Source of the DNA: Nocardia elegans NBRC 108235
GTDB lineage: Bacteria; Actinomycetota; Actinomycetes; Mycobacteriales; Mycobacteriaceae
Reading direction: 5' to 3'
NCBI RefSeq assembly: GCF_001612845.1
Contig: NZ_BDBF01000005.1
Location: 45,493-109,492, forward strand
DNA: 64,000 nucleotides
The notes under the pieces are model-generated. The model searched no databases, was not told the origin of the DNA, and saw only the letters and a program-made list of their open reading frames with translations. Shown here piece by piece: positions 54,250-63,868 of the stretch (positions within the stretch are counted from its first letter, which is position 1; every line of letters starts with the position of its first letter). Position numbers and translations under genes: made by a program.

Positions 54250-54714
54250 ATGTCGGAACTCAAATCGAAGTTGCGCGCCGATCTGACCGCGGCGATGAAG
54301 GCCAAGGACACGTTGCGCCTCAGCACGCTGCGCATGCTGCTGGCAGCCGTGCAGAACGCCGAGGTCGCCGGTGCCGAGGCGAAGGAGCTCTCCGATGCCG
54401 AGGTGATCGCGGTCCTCGGCAAGGAGGCCAAGAAGCGCAACGAGGCGGCCGTCGTCTACGAACAGAACGGCCGCGGCGAACTGGCCGCCAACGAGCGCGC
54501 CGAGCAGGAGATCATCGACGAATATCTGCCGACCCCGCTCACCGAGGCCGAGGTCGCCGATATCGCCGATACCGCCATCGCCGATGTGGCCGAGCAGTTG
54601 GGTGAGCGCCCGGGCATGAAGCAGATGGGCCAGGTCATGAAGGTCGCGACGGCGCTGGCCGCGGGCCGGGCGGACGGTTCGCGGATCTCGGCCGCGGTCA
54701 AGGCCCGGCTGTAG
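54250..54714 (+). CDS. GatB/YqeY domain protein
   Basis: A 154-aa protein of the YqeY family, related to the tail domain of GatB in tRNA amidotransferase and thought to bind tRNA-like substrates. The all-helical sequence begins LKSKLRADLTAAMKAKDTLR (about residues 4-23) and has LLAAVQNAEV, VLGKEAKKRNEAAVVYEQNG and EIIDEYLPTPLTEAEV typical of the family. ATG 54250 is used; the frame upstream is not coding. Convergent with ponA2. Confidence 0.9.
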   Translation: MSELKSKLRADLTAAMKAKDTLRLSTLRMLLAAVQNAEVAGAEAKELSDAEVIAVLGKEAKKRNEAAVVYEQNGRGELAANERAEQEIIDEYLPTPLTEAEVADIADTAIADVAEQLGERPGMKQMGQVMKVATALAAGRADGSRISAAVKARL

Positions 54715-54732
54715 GCTCGCCGGACAACGCAG

Positions 54733-54767
54733 GAGGCCGGCGAATGTGTCGCACATTCGCCGGCCTC
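54733..54767. terminator. Bidirectional terminator between YqeY and ponA2 genes
   Basis: GAGGCCGGCGAATGTG and its exact inverted copy CACATTCGCCGGCCTC surround TCG. It is 18 nt past the YqeY stop and 10 nt past the end of ponA2. Confidence 0.7.
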
Positions 54768-54777
54768 TCGCGTATCG

Positions 54778-57141
54778 CTACCGGGGGATCGGAATCGGAA
54801 TCGGTGGCAGCCGCGGTATCTGCGGCAGACCCGGGAGCACCGGCGGCGCCGGCGGCGGTCCGGGCTTCGGGATCTCCCGCTGCGTGCCGTCGCTGACGAG
54901 CACCGTGATCACCGATCCGGGAATGGCCGAGCCGTTCGGCGTCGTAGCGGTGACCGTCCCCTTCGCGGCCGATCCGGGCGTGGTGACCGTCGACACCTGG
55001 AAACCCGCGCCGATGAGCACCGAGCGCGCCTCGGACTCCGACATGCCGTTCACATCCGGGATCTGCGCGTTGTTCGAGCCGCGTACATATTTGTCGTCCA
55101 GCGGCGGCAGTGCGGGCGGCGGGAATTTGTCGAGTATCGGTTTGATACCGCCGAACCAGCTGCGAGCCGGTTCGTTACCGCCGTAGAGGTTACCGTCGCC
55201 GCAGGTGCGCAGCGGGAACGAGCAGATCTCGCCGGGCGTCGGGGAGTCGCCGTAGATGTAGGCGGCGCCGGCCATCGAATTGGTGAAGCCGAGGAAGGCC
55301 GAGGACCGGTGGGTTTCGGTGGTTCCCGTCTTGGCCGATACGGGGGCGTTCCAGCCCACCGTACGGGCTGAACCGGCCGCGGTACCGCCCACGGCGTCCT
55401 GGCTCAGCGCATTGGCCAGCGTATTCGCCAACCCGGGCTCGACGACCTGTTCACAGGCCTGCTGGGTGAGCGGAACCTGCTTACCGTCGCGGTCGATCAC
55501 CTCCGCGATCGGCGAGGGCGGGCACCACTTTCCGCCGGAGGCCAGCGTCGCGGCGACATTGGACAATTCCAGCGGATTGATCGCGACCGGGCCCAGGGTG
55601 AACGAGCCGAGATTCTGCTGTTTGATCATGTCCGCCAGGCTCTGATTACCGTGGCCGGAGGTGCCCGCCTCGGCGTAGGAGCGCATCCCGAGCCGGACCG
55701 CCATATCGACCGTGGGCGTCACGCCGACATCCTGGATGAGCTTGACGAACGCGGTGTTCGGCGACTGCGCCAACGCCTCGGTCACCGACTCCGGCGATTT
55801 GTAATTACCGGCGTTCTTCACGCAATAGGTGGCGGGCGGACAGCCCGCGGCGCCACCGTTACCCATACCCTTCGCGGCGAAGAACGAGGGCACATCCAAC
55901 TGAGCGCTGGTGCCCAGGCCCTTCTCCATCGCGGCGGCCGTGGTGAAGATCTTGAAAATCGATCCGGCACCGTCACCGACCATCGAATACGGCTGGGGTT
56001 GGACGGTTTGATGCGCACCCTGATCCAGACCGTAGGTGCGGCTCGAGGTCATCGCCAGGATGTGGTGGGAGTCCTGGCCGGGAGCGATGATGCTCATGAC
56101 CTCGGCGATATTCTCCAGATTCGGATCGGTGTTCGCCGTGACGGCGGCCTTGACCGAATTCTGCACCGCCGGATCCAAGGTGGTGCGAATCAGATATCCG
56201 CCCTTGTCCATCTGATCCTTGCTGATTCCCGCATTGGCGAGATATTGCAGCGCGTAATCGCAGAAATAACCACGGTCACCTGCGGCGATGCATCCGCGCG
56301 GCAGCCCCTTGGGCTCCGGCAGCACGCCCAGCGGCTGTTCCTTGGCGGCACGGAATTCGTCGGCCCGGCTCGGAATGTTCTGAATCAGCGTGTCCAACAC
56401 GGTATTACGCCGCTCCAGCACGCCCCTGGGGTTGGTGTACGGGTTGAGTTTGGAGCTGGACTGGACCATACCGGCGAGCATGGCGGCCTGCGCGACCTTC
56501 AAATCCTTGGCGTCGACGCCGAAATAGGTCTGCGCGGCGTCCTGAATGCCGTAGGAACCGTTGCCGAACGGCACCAGATTCAGATAGCGGGTCAGGATCT
56601 CGTCCTTGGTGAGTTCTTTCTCCAAGGTCAGAGCCATTCGGATTTCGCGCAGTTTACGGGCCGGCGTGGTCTCGATGGCGGCACGGCGTTCGGCATCGGT
56701 TTTCGCGACCACCAGCAGCTGGAAGTTCTTCACGTACTGCTGGTCGATGGTCGAGGCGCCCTGCTGTACCTCGCCGCTCGAGGTGTTGGTCAGGAATGCG
56801 CGCAGCGTGCCCTGCCAGTCGACGCCGCCGTGTTCGGCGAAGCGTTTGTCCTCGATGGAGACGATCGCCAACTTCATATCGTTGGCGATCTTGTCGCTGG
56901 GGACCTCGAAACGTCTCTGTTCGTACAGCCACGCGATGGGGGCTCCGGTCGCATCGACCATCGTCGACACCGCCGGCGCGGTGCCCGCCACCAATTCCGC
57001 GGAAACGTTGTCCACGGCATCGGCTGCGCGGTTCGACATGTACCCGAAGCCGCCGGCGAGCGGGAACAGCAATCCGGCGACGAGTACGGCCGCTAGGACG
57101 CAGGCGCCGGCGAGCCTCGCGAGCGTTTGTGAGATCGGCAC
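54778..57141 (-). CDS. ponA2: Class A penicillin-binding protein, PonA2 type
   Basis: A 787-aa bifunctional peptidoglycan synthase: an N-terminal transmembrane anchor (about residues 10-38), a glycosyltransferase family 51 domain with EDKRFAEHGGVDW (about 95-107) and QGASTIDQQYVKN, and a transpeptidase domain with SxxK as GSIFK (about 391), SPN (about 461) and KTGTTETH (about 623). A C-terminal PASTA domain (PDVNGMSESEARSVLIGAGF, about 693-712) precedes a proline-rich tail. The GTG 57141 start follows the family. It is divergent from whiB4, the order seen in mycobacteria. Confidence 0.93.
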   Translation of the reverse strand: MPISQTLARLAGACVLAAVLVAGLLFPLAGGFGYMSNRAADAVDNVSAELVAGTAPAVSTMVDATGAPIAWLYEQRRFEVPSDKIANDMKLAIVSIEDKRFAEHGGVDWQGTLRAFLTNTSSGEVQQGASTIDQQYVKNFQLLVVAKTDAERRAAIETTPARKLREIRMALTLEKELTKDEILTRYLNLVPFGNGSYGIQDAAQTYFGVDAKDLKVAQAAMLAGMVQSSSKLNPYTNPRGVLERRNTVLDTLIQNIPSRADEFRAAKEQPLGVLPEPKGLPRGCIAAGDRGYFCDYALQYLANAGISKDQMDKGGYLIRTTLDPAVQNSVKAAVTANTDPNLENIAEVMSIIAPGQDSHHILAMTSSRTYGLDQGAHQTVQPQPYSMVGDGAGSIFKIFTTAAAMEKGLGTSAQLDVPSFFAAKGMGNGGAAGCPPATYCVKNAGNYKSPESVTEALAQSPNTAFVKLIQDVGVTPTVDMAVRLGMRSYAEAGTSGHGNQSLADMIKQQNLGSFTLGPVAINPLELSNVAATLASGGKWCPPSPIAEVIDRDGKQVPLTQQACEQVVEPGLANTLANALSQDAVGGTAAGSARTVGWNAPVSAKTGTTETHRSSAFLGFTNSMAGAAYIYGDSPTPGEICSFPLRTCGDGNLYGGNEPARSWFGGIKPILDKFPPPALPPLDDKYVRGSNNAQIPDVNGMSESEARSVLIGAGFQVSTVTTPGSAAKGTVTATTPNGSAIPGSVITVLVSDGTQREIPKPGPPPAPPVLPGLPQIPRLPPIPIPIPR

Positions 57142-57422
57142 GCGCCCCAGCCTAATTGGCCCGCCGTCACATGCGCGGTGCGCGGTCGGCGGCGCGCCAT
57201 GACAGCTGGTCGCGAGGCCTCCGCAGGGACGGGCGTACCAGAAAATACGGGCACGGTCTTGCGCTCGCCCCATACCTTTACCTAGATTGAGAACCCAGTG
57301 TGATAGAGCTAACACTCAAAGTGGAATGTGGTGCGGAGCGCAGCGGGGTTGGGTTGCTGTGGGCTGCACGCGATTCCGGAGCGCCGTTGACCCGGTGTTC
57401 GGACTGCAAAGGGGCACACCAA

Positions 57423-57746
57423 ATGCACATGACTACCCCCATCGCTCGATTGGACGTGGAGCAGGCCGAAGCGAGAATCGCCTGGGTGTCCCAGGCCCGA
57501 TGCAAGGAAGTGGATCCCGACCAGTTGTTCGTGCGTGGTGCCGCCCAGCGCAAGGCGGCCACCATCTGTCGGCATTGCCCGGTGCTCATGGAGTGCGGTG
57601 CCGACGCCCTCGACAATCGAGTGGAATTCGGTGTGTGGGGTGGGATGACCGAGCGGCAGCGGCGTGCGCTGCTCAAGCAGCATCCCGAGGTGACCTCGTG
57701 GGCGGACTTCTTCCGTGCCCAGCGTCAGCAGAAGGTCGCGATGTAG
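57423..57746 (+). CDS. whiB4: WhiB-family iron-sulphur regulator, WhiB4 type
   Basis: A 107-aa WhiB protein. The four cysteines that bind a redox-sensitive 4Fe-4S cluster are in AWVSQARC (about residue 27), ICRHC (two, about 49 and 52) and MEC (about 58), followed by the GVWGG turn (about 73-77) and a basic C-terminal tail. AAAGGGG at 57407-57413 fits ATG 57423. In M. tuberculosis whiB4 lies beside ponA2 and acts in oxidative-stress response; the synteny supports the same assignment. Confidence 0.9.
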   Translation: MHMTTPIARLDVEQAEARIAWVSQARCKEVDPDQLFVRGAAQRKAATICRHCPVLMECGADALDNRVEFGVWGGMTERQRRALLKQHPEVTSWADFFRAQRQQKVAM

Positions 57747-57758
57747 TCGAGTACCGGT

Positions 57759-57796
57759 ACGGTCCGAGTCCGCGCGTGCGGGCTCGGACCGTTTTT
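57759..57796 (+). terminator. Rho-independent terminator of whiB4
   Basis: ACGGTCCGAGTCCGCG pairs with GCGGGCTCGGACCGT around a 3-nt loop and ends in five T, 12 nt after the whiB4 stop. Confidence 0.75.
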
Positions 57797-57846
57797 CGGC
57801 CGCTGACGTGCGGAATCGGGGCCGCACGTCAGCGCCACCGGAGAAT

Positions 57847-59052
57847 TCAGGCCGCGTCGGGTCCGGCGAGTTGGTCGCCGACCGCGCGCAACGCGTCCAG
57901 ATCGGACACTTCGAACGGCAGGGCGGTCACCGTCACGATCGGCACCCGCGGATGGGCGCCGGTGAAGCGGTGCAGCAGATGCTGTTCGCGCTTGGCGGTG
58001 ACCGCGCGGTGGGCGTGGATGCGCAGGATGTCGGCGGTCAGCGTCGCGGGATCGATGGCGGCGTCGGCGGCCACGGTCTCCTTCGCGGTGCCGTCGGCAT
58101 CGCTGCCGGCGCCGGGGCTCAGCCGGTCCGCGGCGGCGGTCGCCTGAGCCGACGAGAGGGTGCACAGCACCGGATGGGTGCGGTTGAGCACCAGCCCGGC
58201 CAGCGGCATTCCGTCGGTGGAGAGCCGATCCACGAAGAACGACGCCTCGCGCAGCGCGTCCGGTTCGGCTGCGGCGACCACCACGAAATGGGTGCCGGGT
58301 CGCGAGAGCATGGCGTAGGTGCGCTCGGCGCGGTCCTGGAAGCCGCCGAACATCGACTCCAGCGACTGCATGAACAGCGAGGCGTCCTTGAGCATCTGCC
58401 CGCCCACGACCGTGGACACCCCGCGCACGGCGAGGCTCATCGCGCCGGTGACGAAGCGGCCCACGCCGCGGCCGGGCGCCATGATGACGCGGATCATCCG
58501 GCCGTTGAGGAAGTTGCCGAGCCGCTTGGGCGCGTCGAGGAAGTCCAGGGCGTTGCGTGAGGGCGGCGTGTCGACGACGACCAGATCCCACTCGCGCTTG
58601 GCGACCAGCTGGCCCAGCTTCTCCATCGCCATGTACTCCTGCGTTCCGCCGAAGGAGGAGGCGACGGTTTGATAGAAGGGGTTGGCGAAGATCTGCTCGG
58701 CCTTGTCCGGGCTGGTGTGCTCGAGCACCATGTCGTCGAAGGTGCGGCGCATGTTGAGCATCATCGCGTACAGCTCGCCCTTGGCCGTCTCGGGCAGTTG
58801 CACGCGCTGGGGTGCGTTGCCGAGGTCTGTGACGCCCAGCGACTGGGCCAGCCGCCGCGCCGGGTCGATGGTCAGCACCACGACCTTGCGGCCCTGTTCG
58901 GCCGCGCGCAGGGCGATCGCCGCGGCGGTGGTGGTCTTGCCGACCCCGCCGGAGCCGCAGCACACCACCACCCGGGCGGTCGGGTCGGCGATGATGGCCT
59001 CGACATCCAGCAGCGGAGTCGCCGGCGGGATCAGCGGGCTCGGGTGGCTCAT
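57847..59052 (-). CDS. ArsA-family ATPase (Rv3680-like)
   Basis: A 401-aa cytoplasmic P-loop ATPase. The deviant Walker A is [20 protein letters not shown] (about residues 31-50), with switch [12 protein letters not shown] (about 63-73) and [18 protein letters not shown] as Walker B region. Related to arsenite- and tail-anchored-protein-handling ATPases (ArsA/Get3). In mycobacteria the Rv3679-Rv3680 pair forms a complex linked to metabolic tolerance of glycerol and stress. It shares one base with the other ATPase gene, so both are made together. Confidence 0.92.
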   Translation of the reverse strand: MSHPSPLIPPATPLLDVEAIIADPTARVVVCCGSGGVGKTTTAAAIALRAAEQGRKVVVLTIDPARRLAQSLGVTDLGNAPQRVQLPETAKGELYAMMLNMRRTFDDMVLEHTSPDKAEQIFANPFYQTVASSFGGTQEYMAMEKLGQLVAKREWDLVVVDTPPSRNALDFLDAPKRLGNFLNGRMIRVIMAPGRGVGRFVTGAMSLAVRGVSTVVGGQMLKDASLFMQSLESMFGGFQDRAERTYAMLSRPGTHFVVVAAAEPDALREASFFVDRLSTDGMPLAGLVLNRTHPVLCTLSSAQATAAADRLSPGAGSDADGTAKETVAADAAIDPATLTADILRIHAHRAVTAKREQHLLHRFTGAHPRVPIVTVTALPFEVSDLDALRAVGDQLAGPDAA

Positions 59053-60089
59053 CAGCGGACTCCCTGCGCGCTCAGATGTTCGGCCAGTTCGTACAGTCCG
59101 CCCAGGTCCATACCGTCGAGCAACGCCGGCAGATACAGGCGGCTGATATCCACCTTCGCCAGTTCGGCGGAGCTGTCGTCCTGGGCCTGCAGGGTTGCCG
59201 AATGTTCCACGGCTTCCCGGATCAGCCCCTGGAAGTCGTTGTCGTCCACCGTGATTCCGGCCTCGGCCAGTCCGGCCCGGACGGCGTCCAGATCGACGTC
59301 ACCGGTCGCGACGCGGGCGCGCACCGGCGCGGGGAGAAAGCCCTCGGTGGCGCGATTGACGATGACCGTGCCGATCCGGAAATCCGATTCGGTCAGCTCG
59401 GCGATCGCGTCCGAGGTCTCCTGCACCGGCAGGGCCTCGAGCAGGGTCACCAGGTGGACGACGGTCTGCTCGGAATGCAGCAGCGCCGCCACGCCCTCGG
59501 CCTGCCCGGCGATCGGCCCGCCCTTGGCGACCTCCGCCATGGCCTTGGTGACATCGAGGAATCCGGCGATGCGACCGGTCGGCGGGGCGTCTACGACGAT
59601 CTCGTCGTAGACGCGCCGACCGGATTTGTCCGTGCGGACCGCGCATTCCTTGATCTTGCCGGTCAGTATCACATCGCGCAGACCCGGTGCGATCGTCGTG
59701 ACGAATTCGATGGCGCCCATCCGGCGCATCGCCCGGCCCGCGAAGCCGAGGTTGTAGAACATGTCGAGATATTCGAGGAAGGCGTGTTCGATATCGAGGG
59801 CCAGGGCCATCACCTCACCGCCACCGTCGGCGGTGGCGATCTTCGTTTCGGTGGGCGGCAGTGGCGGCAGATCGAACAATTGGGCAATCGATTGGCGGCC
59901 CTCCACCTCGACCAGCAGTACCCGGCGCCCGCCTGCGGCCAATGCGAGCGCCAAAGCGCCTGCGACCGTGGATTTTCCGGTCCCGCCCTTGCCGGACACG
60001 TAATGCAGCCGCGCTTTGTCGGCTCGGTCCGGCCACCCTAATTTCAGTCCCGGCTCTTGCGAAACGGGTACTGCTGTCGGTACTCCCAC
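59052..60089 (-). CDS. ArsA-family ATPase (Rv3679-like)
   Basis: A 345-aa ATPase, partner of the downstream one. Walker A is [20 protein letters not shown] (about residues 29-48), followed by [15 protein letters not shown], and the Walker B region is [19 protein letters not shown] (about 163-181). The start is set at GTG 60089 because it gives about the family length, though no strong ribosome-binding site is seen; the frame is open for another 45 codons. Gene order and orientation equal Rv3679-Rv3680. Confidence 0.9.
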   Translation of the reverse strand: MGVPTAVPVSQEPGLKLGWPDRADKARLHYVSGKGGTGKSTVAGALALALAAGGRRVLLVEVEGRQSIAQLFDLPPLPPTETKIATADGGGEVMALALDIEHAFLEYLDMFYNLGFAGRAMRRMGAIEFVTTIAPGLRDVILTGKIKECAVRTDKSGRRVYDEIVVDAPPTGRIAGFLDVTKAMAEVAKGGPIAGQAEGVAALLHSEQTVVHLVTLLEALPVQETSDAIAELTESDFRIGTVIVNRATEGFLPAPVRARVATGDVDLDAVRAGLAEAGITVDDNDFQGLIREAVEHSATLQAQDDSSAELAKVDISRLYLPALLDGMDLGGLYELAEHLSAQGVR

Positions 60090-60253
60090 GTTCGCGAGCC
60101 TATAACCCGTTACGAAACAGCGACCAGAGGATCGCCCTACTGTCTCGTAGGCCACAGCGCACTTCCGTACGAGCCGGAAATGTGCTGATCGGTCCCCGAC
60201 GAGTCTTTCGGCCGCACCGTTCACCGTCGGTTCACCCAGTACGCTTCTGCGAC

Positions 60254-60418
60254 ATGAGCGATGTGACGGTCTGGGAATACGCGACGGTGCCGCTGTTGAC
60301 GCATGCGACCAAACAGATTCTGGATCAGTGGGGCGCCGACGGCTGGGAGCTGGTCACGGTGCTGCCGGGGCCGACCGGTGAACAGCACGTGGCCTATCTG
60401 AAGCGGCCCAAGCAGTGA
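60254..60418 (+). CDS. DUF4177 small protein (Rv3678A-like)
   Basis: A 54-aa protein made of one DUF4177 domain: VWEYATVPLLTHATKQILDQ and WGADGWELVTVLPG, ending in KRPKQ. Function unknown, conserved at this position in Mycobacteriales. Its stop overlaps the next start by 4 nt (GTGA), so it is coupled to RidA. Confidence 0.88.
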   Translation: MSDVTVWEYATVPLLTHATKQILDQWGADGWELVTVLPGPTGEQHVAYLKRPKQ

Positions 60419-60882
60419 CGGCCGGCACGGACTGGCGCGCCAACCTCGAGCGACTGGGTCTCGCGCTGCCGCCGGTCGCGGCTCCGGCGGGCGCCTACAT
60501 TCCGGCGGTGCGCAGCGGTTCGCTGGTCTACACCGCCGGCCAGCTGCCGTTCGTCGACGGCGCGCTGTCGGCGACGGGCAAGGTCGGCGCCGACGTGAGC
60601 GTCGAGGACGCCGCGCGGGCCGCGGGCCTGTGCGCGTTGAACGCGCTGGCGGCGGTTGACGATCTGGTCGGTCTGGACGCGGTCGTGCGGATCGTGAAGG
60701 TGGTGGGATTCGTCGCCTCGGCACCGGGTTTCACCGATCAGCCGCTGGTGATCAACGGCGCATCCGAGCTGCTGGGCGAGGTGTTCGGCGCGGCGGGAGT
60801 GCACGCCCGCTCCGCGGTCGGGGTGTTCGAGTTGCCCAAGAACACTCCGGTCGAGGTGGAGCTGATCGCCGAAGTGCGGTAG
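60415..60882 (+). CDS. RidA family protein
   Basis: A 155-aa protein of the RidA/YjgF/UK114 family, which deaminates reactive enamine/imine intermediates from amino-acid metabolism. Visible are AGAYIPAVRSGSLVYTAGQL (about residues 22-41) and the DDLVGLDAVVRIVKVVGFVA segment. The usual RidA arginine (in the RSAVGVFELP segment, HARSAVG about 134-140) is present. The start GTG 60415 overlaps the DUF4177 stop. It is followed 9 bp later by the MBL-fold gene, apparently one unit. Confidence 0.9.
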   Translation: MTAGTDWRANLERLGLALPPVAAPAGAYIPAVRSGSLVYTAGQLPFVDGALSATGKVGADVSVEDAARAAGLCALNALAAVDDLVGLDAVVRIVKVVGFVASAPGFTDQPLVINGASELLGEVFGAAGVHARSAVGVFELPKNTPVEVELIAEVR

Positions 60883-60891
60883 GCAAGGTAG

Positions 60892-61683
60892 ATGACCCTC
60901 ACTCATCCCGCGTACGGACAACTGCGGCCGGTCACCGGTACCGCTTCGGTGTTGTTGGCCGACAATCCGAACCAGATGACGCTCGAGGGGACGAACACCT
61001 GGATTCTGCGGGCACCGGATCGATCCGACTGTGTGGTGATCGATCCGGGGCCCAAGGACAAGGCGCACAGCGAGGCGATCGCCCGCGCCACCGACGGAAA
61101 TATCGCGCTGACGTTGATCACGCATCACCATCACGACCACACCGGCGGCATCGACCGGCTGGTGAAACTGACCGGAACGCCGGTACGCGCGATGGATCCG
61201 AAATATCTGTCCGGCTCCTCGGCGCCGCTCACCGACGGTGAGGTCGTCGAGGCGGCCGGGCTGCGCCTGACGGTGCTGGGCACCCCGGGACATACCCAAG
61301 ATTCGGTCAGTCTGCTACTCGACGACGCGCTGATCACCGGCGATACCGTGCTCGGCAGCGGGACGACGGTGCTGGAATCGCGCGACGACGCGCTCGGCGA
61401 CTATCTCGACTCCCTCGAACTGCTCGCCCGGCACGCCCCCGGCCGTGCGCTGCTCCCGGCGCACGGCCCCGATCATCCGCAGGCCGAACCGGTGATCGGC
61501 TACTACATCGAACATCGGCATCAGCGCCTGAACCAGGTGCGGGCGGCGTTACGCGAACTCGGTGAGAACGCGACACCGCTGCAGGTCGTGGCGAAGGTGT
61601 ACGCCGATGTGGACAAACGGCTGTGGCCGGCCGCGCGCAGCTCGGTCAAGGCCCAGCTCGCCTATCTGCGCGGCCGGAACTGA
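60892..61683 (+). CDS. MBL-fold metallo-hydrolase (Rv3677c-like)
   Basis: A 263-aa metallo-beta-lactamase-fold hydrolase. The metal motif is LITHHHHDHTGGI (HxHxDH, about residues 77-87), with TPGHTQDSVSLLL (His about 131), ALITGDTVLGSG (Asp about 149) and PAHGPDH (His about 192) completing the site. The C-terminal region with HQRLNQV and a predicted helical lactamase-B2-like tail matches the beta-lactamase/LACTB2-like group. Substrate unknown; RNA or thioester hydrolysis has been shown for relatives. Confidence 0.9.
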   Translation: MTLTHPAYGQLRPVTGTASVLLADNPNQMTLEGTNTWILRAPDRSDCVVIDPGPKDKAHSEAIARATDGNIALTLITHHHHDHTGGIDRLVKLTGTPVRAMDPKYLSGSSAPLTDGEVVEAAGLRLTVLGTPGHTQDSVSLLLDDALITGDTVLGSGTTVLESRDDALGDYLDSLELLARHAPGRALLPAHGPDHPQAEPVIGYYIEHRHQRLNQVRAALRELGENATPLQVVAKVYADVDKRLWPAARSSVKAQLAYLRGRN

Positions 61684-61714
61684 TCCGGATGCGCCGGAGC
61701 GCGGTGGGAGATCC

Positions 61715-62389
61715 CTACCGCGCCCGGCGAGCCAGCCGCTCCGAATCGGAGATCAGCACGCTCTTGCCCTCGAGCCGCAGCCACCCGCGGTGGGCGAAAT
61801 CGGCCAGGGCCTTGTTCACCGTCTCGCGCGAGGCGCCGACCAGCTGAGCGATCTCTTCCTGAGTGAGGTCGTGGGTGACCCGCAGGGCGCCGGCCTCCTG
61901 GGTGCCGAACCGCTGCGCGAGCTGCAACAGCGCCTTGGCGACTCGACCCGGGACATCGGTGAAGATCAGGTCGGCCAGGTTGTTGTTGGTACGCCGGAGG
62001 CGGCGGGCGAGCACCCGCAGCAACTGTTCGGCGATCTCCGGTCGCTGGTCGATCCAGGCCTTGAGCGCATCGCGATCCATGGTCACCGCACGCACCTCGG
62101 TCACGGTGGTGGCCGTGGAGGTACGCGGGCCCGGGTCGAAGATCGACAGCTCGCCGAACATATCCGACGGGCCCATGATGGTCAGCAGATTCTCGCGCCC
62201 GTCCGGGGAACGGCGGCCGATCTTCACCTTGCCCGACGTGATGATGTACAGCCGATCGCCGGGCTCGCCCTCATTGAAAATGACATGGCCACGTGGAAAA
62301 TCCACCGGCTGAAGCTGTTTGGCGAGAGCAGCCACCGCGGTGGGCTCGACGCCTTGGAAGATGCCTGCTCTGGCGAGGGCCTCGTCCAC
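61715..62389 (-). CDS. crp: CRP/FNR-family cAMP receptor protein
   Basis: A 224-aa global regulator (Crp in mycobacteria, GlxR in corynebacteria). The cNMP-binding pocket has [19 protein letters not shown] (about residues 78-96) with the Glu and Arg that contact cAMP. The C-terminal HTH is [20 protein letters not shown] (about 174-193), with RET the DNA-reading triplet. It activates or represses many carbon, lipid and development genes. It is convergent with the MBL-fold gene, as in M. tuberculosis Rv3676-Rv3677c. Confidence 0.95.
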   Translation of the reverse strand: MDEALARAGIFQGVEPTAVAALAKQLQPVDFPRGHVIFNEGEPGDRLYIITSGKVKIGRRSPDGRENLLTIMGPSDMFGELSIFDPGPRTSTATTVTEVRAVTMDRDALKAWIDQRPEIAEQLLRVLARRLRRTNNNLADLIFTDVPGRVAKALLQLAQRFGTQEAGALRVTHDLTQEEIAQLVGASRETVNKALADFAHRGWLRLEGKSVLISDSERLARRAR

Positions 62390-62658
62390 GAATGTGCTCC
62401 TTATGGGAATTGACGGTGCTTACTGCGGCGTCAGCGGGTCCCTACGTGGTACGCAGGCTGCCGCCTGGCTCGGCGTCGCTCGCCACAGTGCTGGACCGAA
62501 GCGTTCGGCCGACAGTGCAGTCTACTTGCCATCCACGCAGCGTAGTGACAGACACCACGTAACGTGCGGTTTGTGAACGGGCGCGGCGTCGCGGAAAGTT
62601 CCCGGGCTCGAGTATTCGCGGGTCGGGCGCGGCGGTATCGCCGGACGGCGGAATCGGT

Positions 62659-62898
62659 CTAACTGGCTTGGGCGACGTCCAATTCGTCGCGATTACGGCG
62701 GCGGCCGCCGGAGCCGGCGTGTGCGGGCACGCCCAACTTGGCCAGCTCGTTGACCTCGGCATTGCTGGCCCTGTCCAGATATTGCTGGACCTCTTCACCC
62801 GGTTCGAGCAGCTTGCGCAGGCGGTTTTCGACACGTTCCATGAACAGTGCGAAAAGCATCAACACCACCGGGAAGAGCACCACAGCGAGTCCTTGCAT
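62659..62898 (-). CDS. Conserved small membrane protein (Rv3675-like position)
   Basis: A 79-aa protein with one N-terminal transmembrane helix ([20 protein letters not shown]), an amphipathic basic helix ([11 protein letters not shown]), then [13 protein letters not shown] and a basic C terminus [11 protein letters not shown]. It starts at ATG 62898 and reads divergently from nth, with which it shares an upstream region. Its location between crp and nth equals that of a small membrane protein gene in M. tuberculosis. Function unknown. Confidence 0.7.
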   Translation of the reverse strand: MQGLAVVLFPVVLMLFALFMERVENRLRKLLEPGEEVQQYLDRASNAEVNELAKLGVPAHAGSGGRRRNRDELDVAQAS

Positions 62899-62989
62899 AC
62901 GGGTGAGTAAACACGGAGAAGGTCTCAGATGGAACACGGGAGGAGTTCGCGATCGCGCTCGCGTCGGTGCGGTTCCGTATGGTGGACGA

Positions 62990-63868
62990 GTGCGTGAACC
63001 CAGATCCACCGCCGTGAACGGGCACGAGACGGCCGCGACGGCCACCGATGCGGCGTCGGTCACAACGACCGAATCGAGTTCTCCGGCTCGAAAAAAACTT
63101 CCGCAGAAATCCGCGCGCGCGAACTCGAAACCAGCCGCCCGATTCGCCGACGAAACCCGGCTGGGTCTGGTACGTCGCGCCCGGCGGATGAATCGCACGC
63201 TGGCGTTGGCATTTCCCGACGCGCACTGCGAACTGGATTTCACCACCCCGCTCGAATTGGCCGTGGCCACAATCCTTTCCGCGCAATGCACCGACGTCCG
63301 GGTGAATCAGACGACTCCGGCATTGTTCGCCCGGTATCGCGACGCCAAGGCCTATGCCGAGGCCGATCGCACGGAACTCGAGGAATATATCCGGCCCACC
63401 GGCTTCTATCGCAACAAGACGAGTTCGCTGATCGGGCTGGGACAGGCGCTGCTGGAACACCATGACGGCGTCCTGCCGCACACGCTGGCCGAATTGGTGA
63501 AGCTGCCGGGCATCGGGCGCAAGACCGCCAACGTCATCCTCGGCAACGCCTTCGATGTGCCGGGAATCACTGTCGACACCCATTTCTCGCGGCTGGTGCA
63601 GCGGTGGAAATGGACCACCGAGGACGACCCGGTCAAGATCGAACACGCCGTCGGCGAACTGATCGAGCGCAAGGAATGGACGATGCTCTCGCATCGGGTG
63701 ATCTTCCACGGCCGCCGCGTCTGCCATTCCCGTAAACCGGCGTGCGGCGCCTGCCTGCTGGCCAAGGATTGCCCCTCCTTCGGAATCGGCCCGACCGACC
63801 CCGCGACGGCCGCCGCACTGGTGAAGGGACCCGAGGCCGAGCATCTGCTCGAATTGGTGGGCCGGTGA
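62990..63868 (+). CDS. nth: Endonuclease III
   Basis: A DNA glycosylase/AP lyase that removes oxidised pyrimidines in base-excision repair; 292 aa from GTG 62990. The helix-hairpin-helix and catalytic lysine are [17 protein letters not shown] (about residues 173-189), the catalytic aspartate is in [11 protein letters not shown] (about 195), and a 4Fe-4S cluster site CX6CX2CX5C is at about 249-265 ([17 protein letters not shown]). The first 55 residues are an Ala/Thr/Ser-rich extension absent from the M. tuberculosis protein, so a GTG at 63014 or a later start is possible. Confidence 0.92.
   Translation: MREPRSTAVNGHETAATATDAASVTTTESSSPARKKLPQKSARANSKPAARFADETRLGLVRRARRMNRTLALAFPDAHCELDFTTPLELAVATILSAQCTDVRVNQTTPALFARYRDAKAYAEADRTELEEYIRPTGFYRNKTSSLIGLGQALLEHHDGVLPHTLAELVKLPGIGRKTANVILGNAFDVPGITVDTHFSRLVQRWKWTTEDDPVKIEHAVGELIERKEWTMLSHRVIFHGRRVCHSRKPACGACLLAKDCPSFGIGPTDPATAAALVKGPEAEHLLELVGR

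Noticed and set aside
55651..57096. A 481-codon plus-strand open frame within ponA2
   Set aside because: Antisense shadow of a bifunctional penicillin-binding protein with all active-site motifs.
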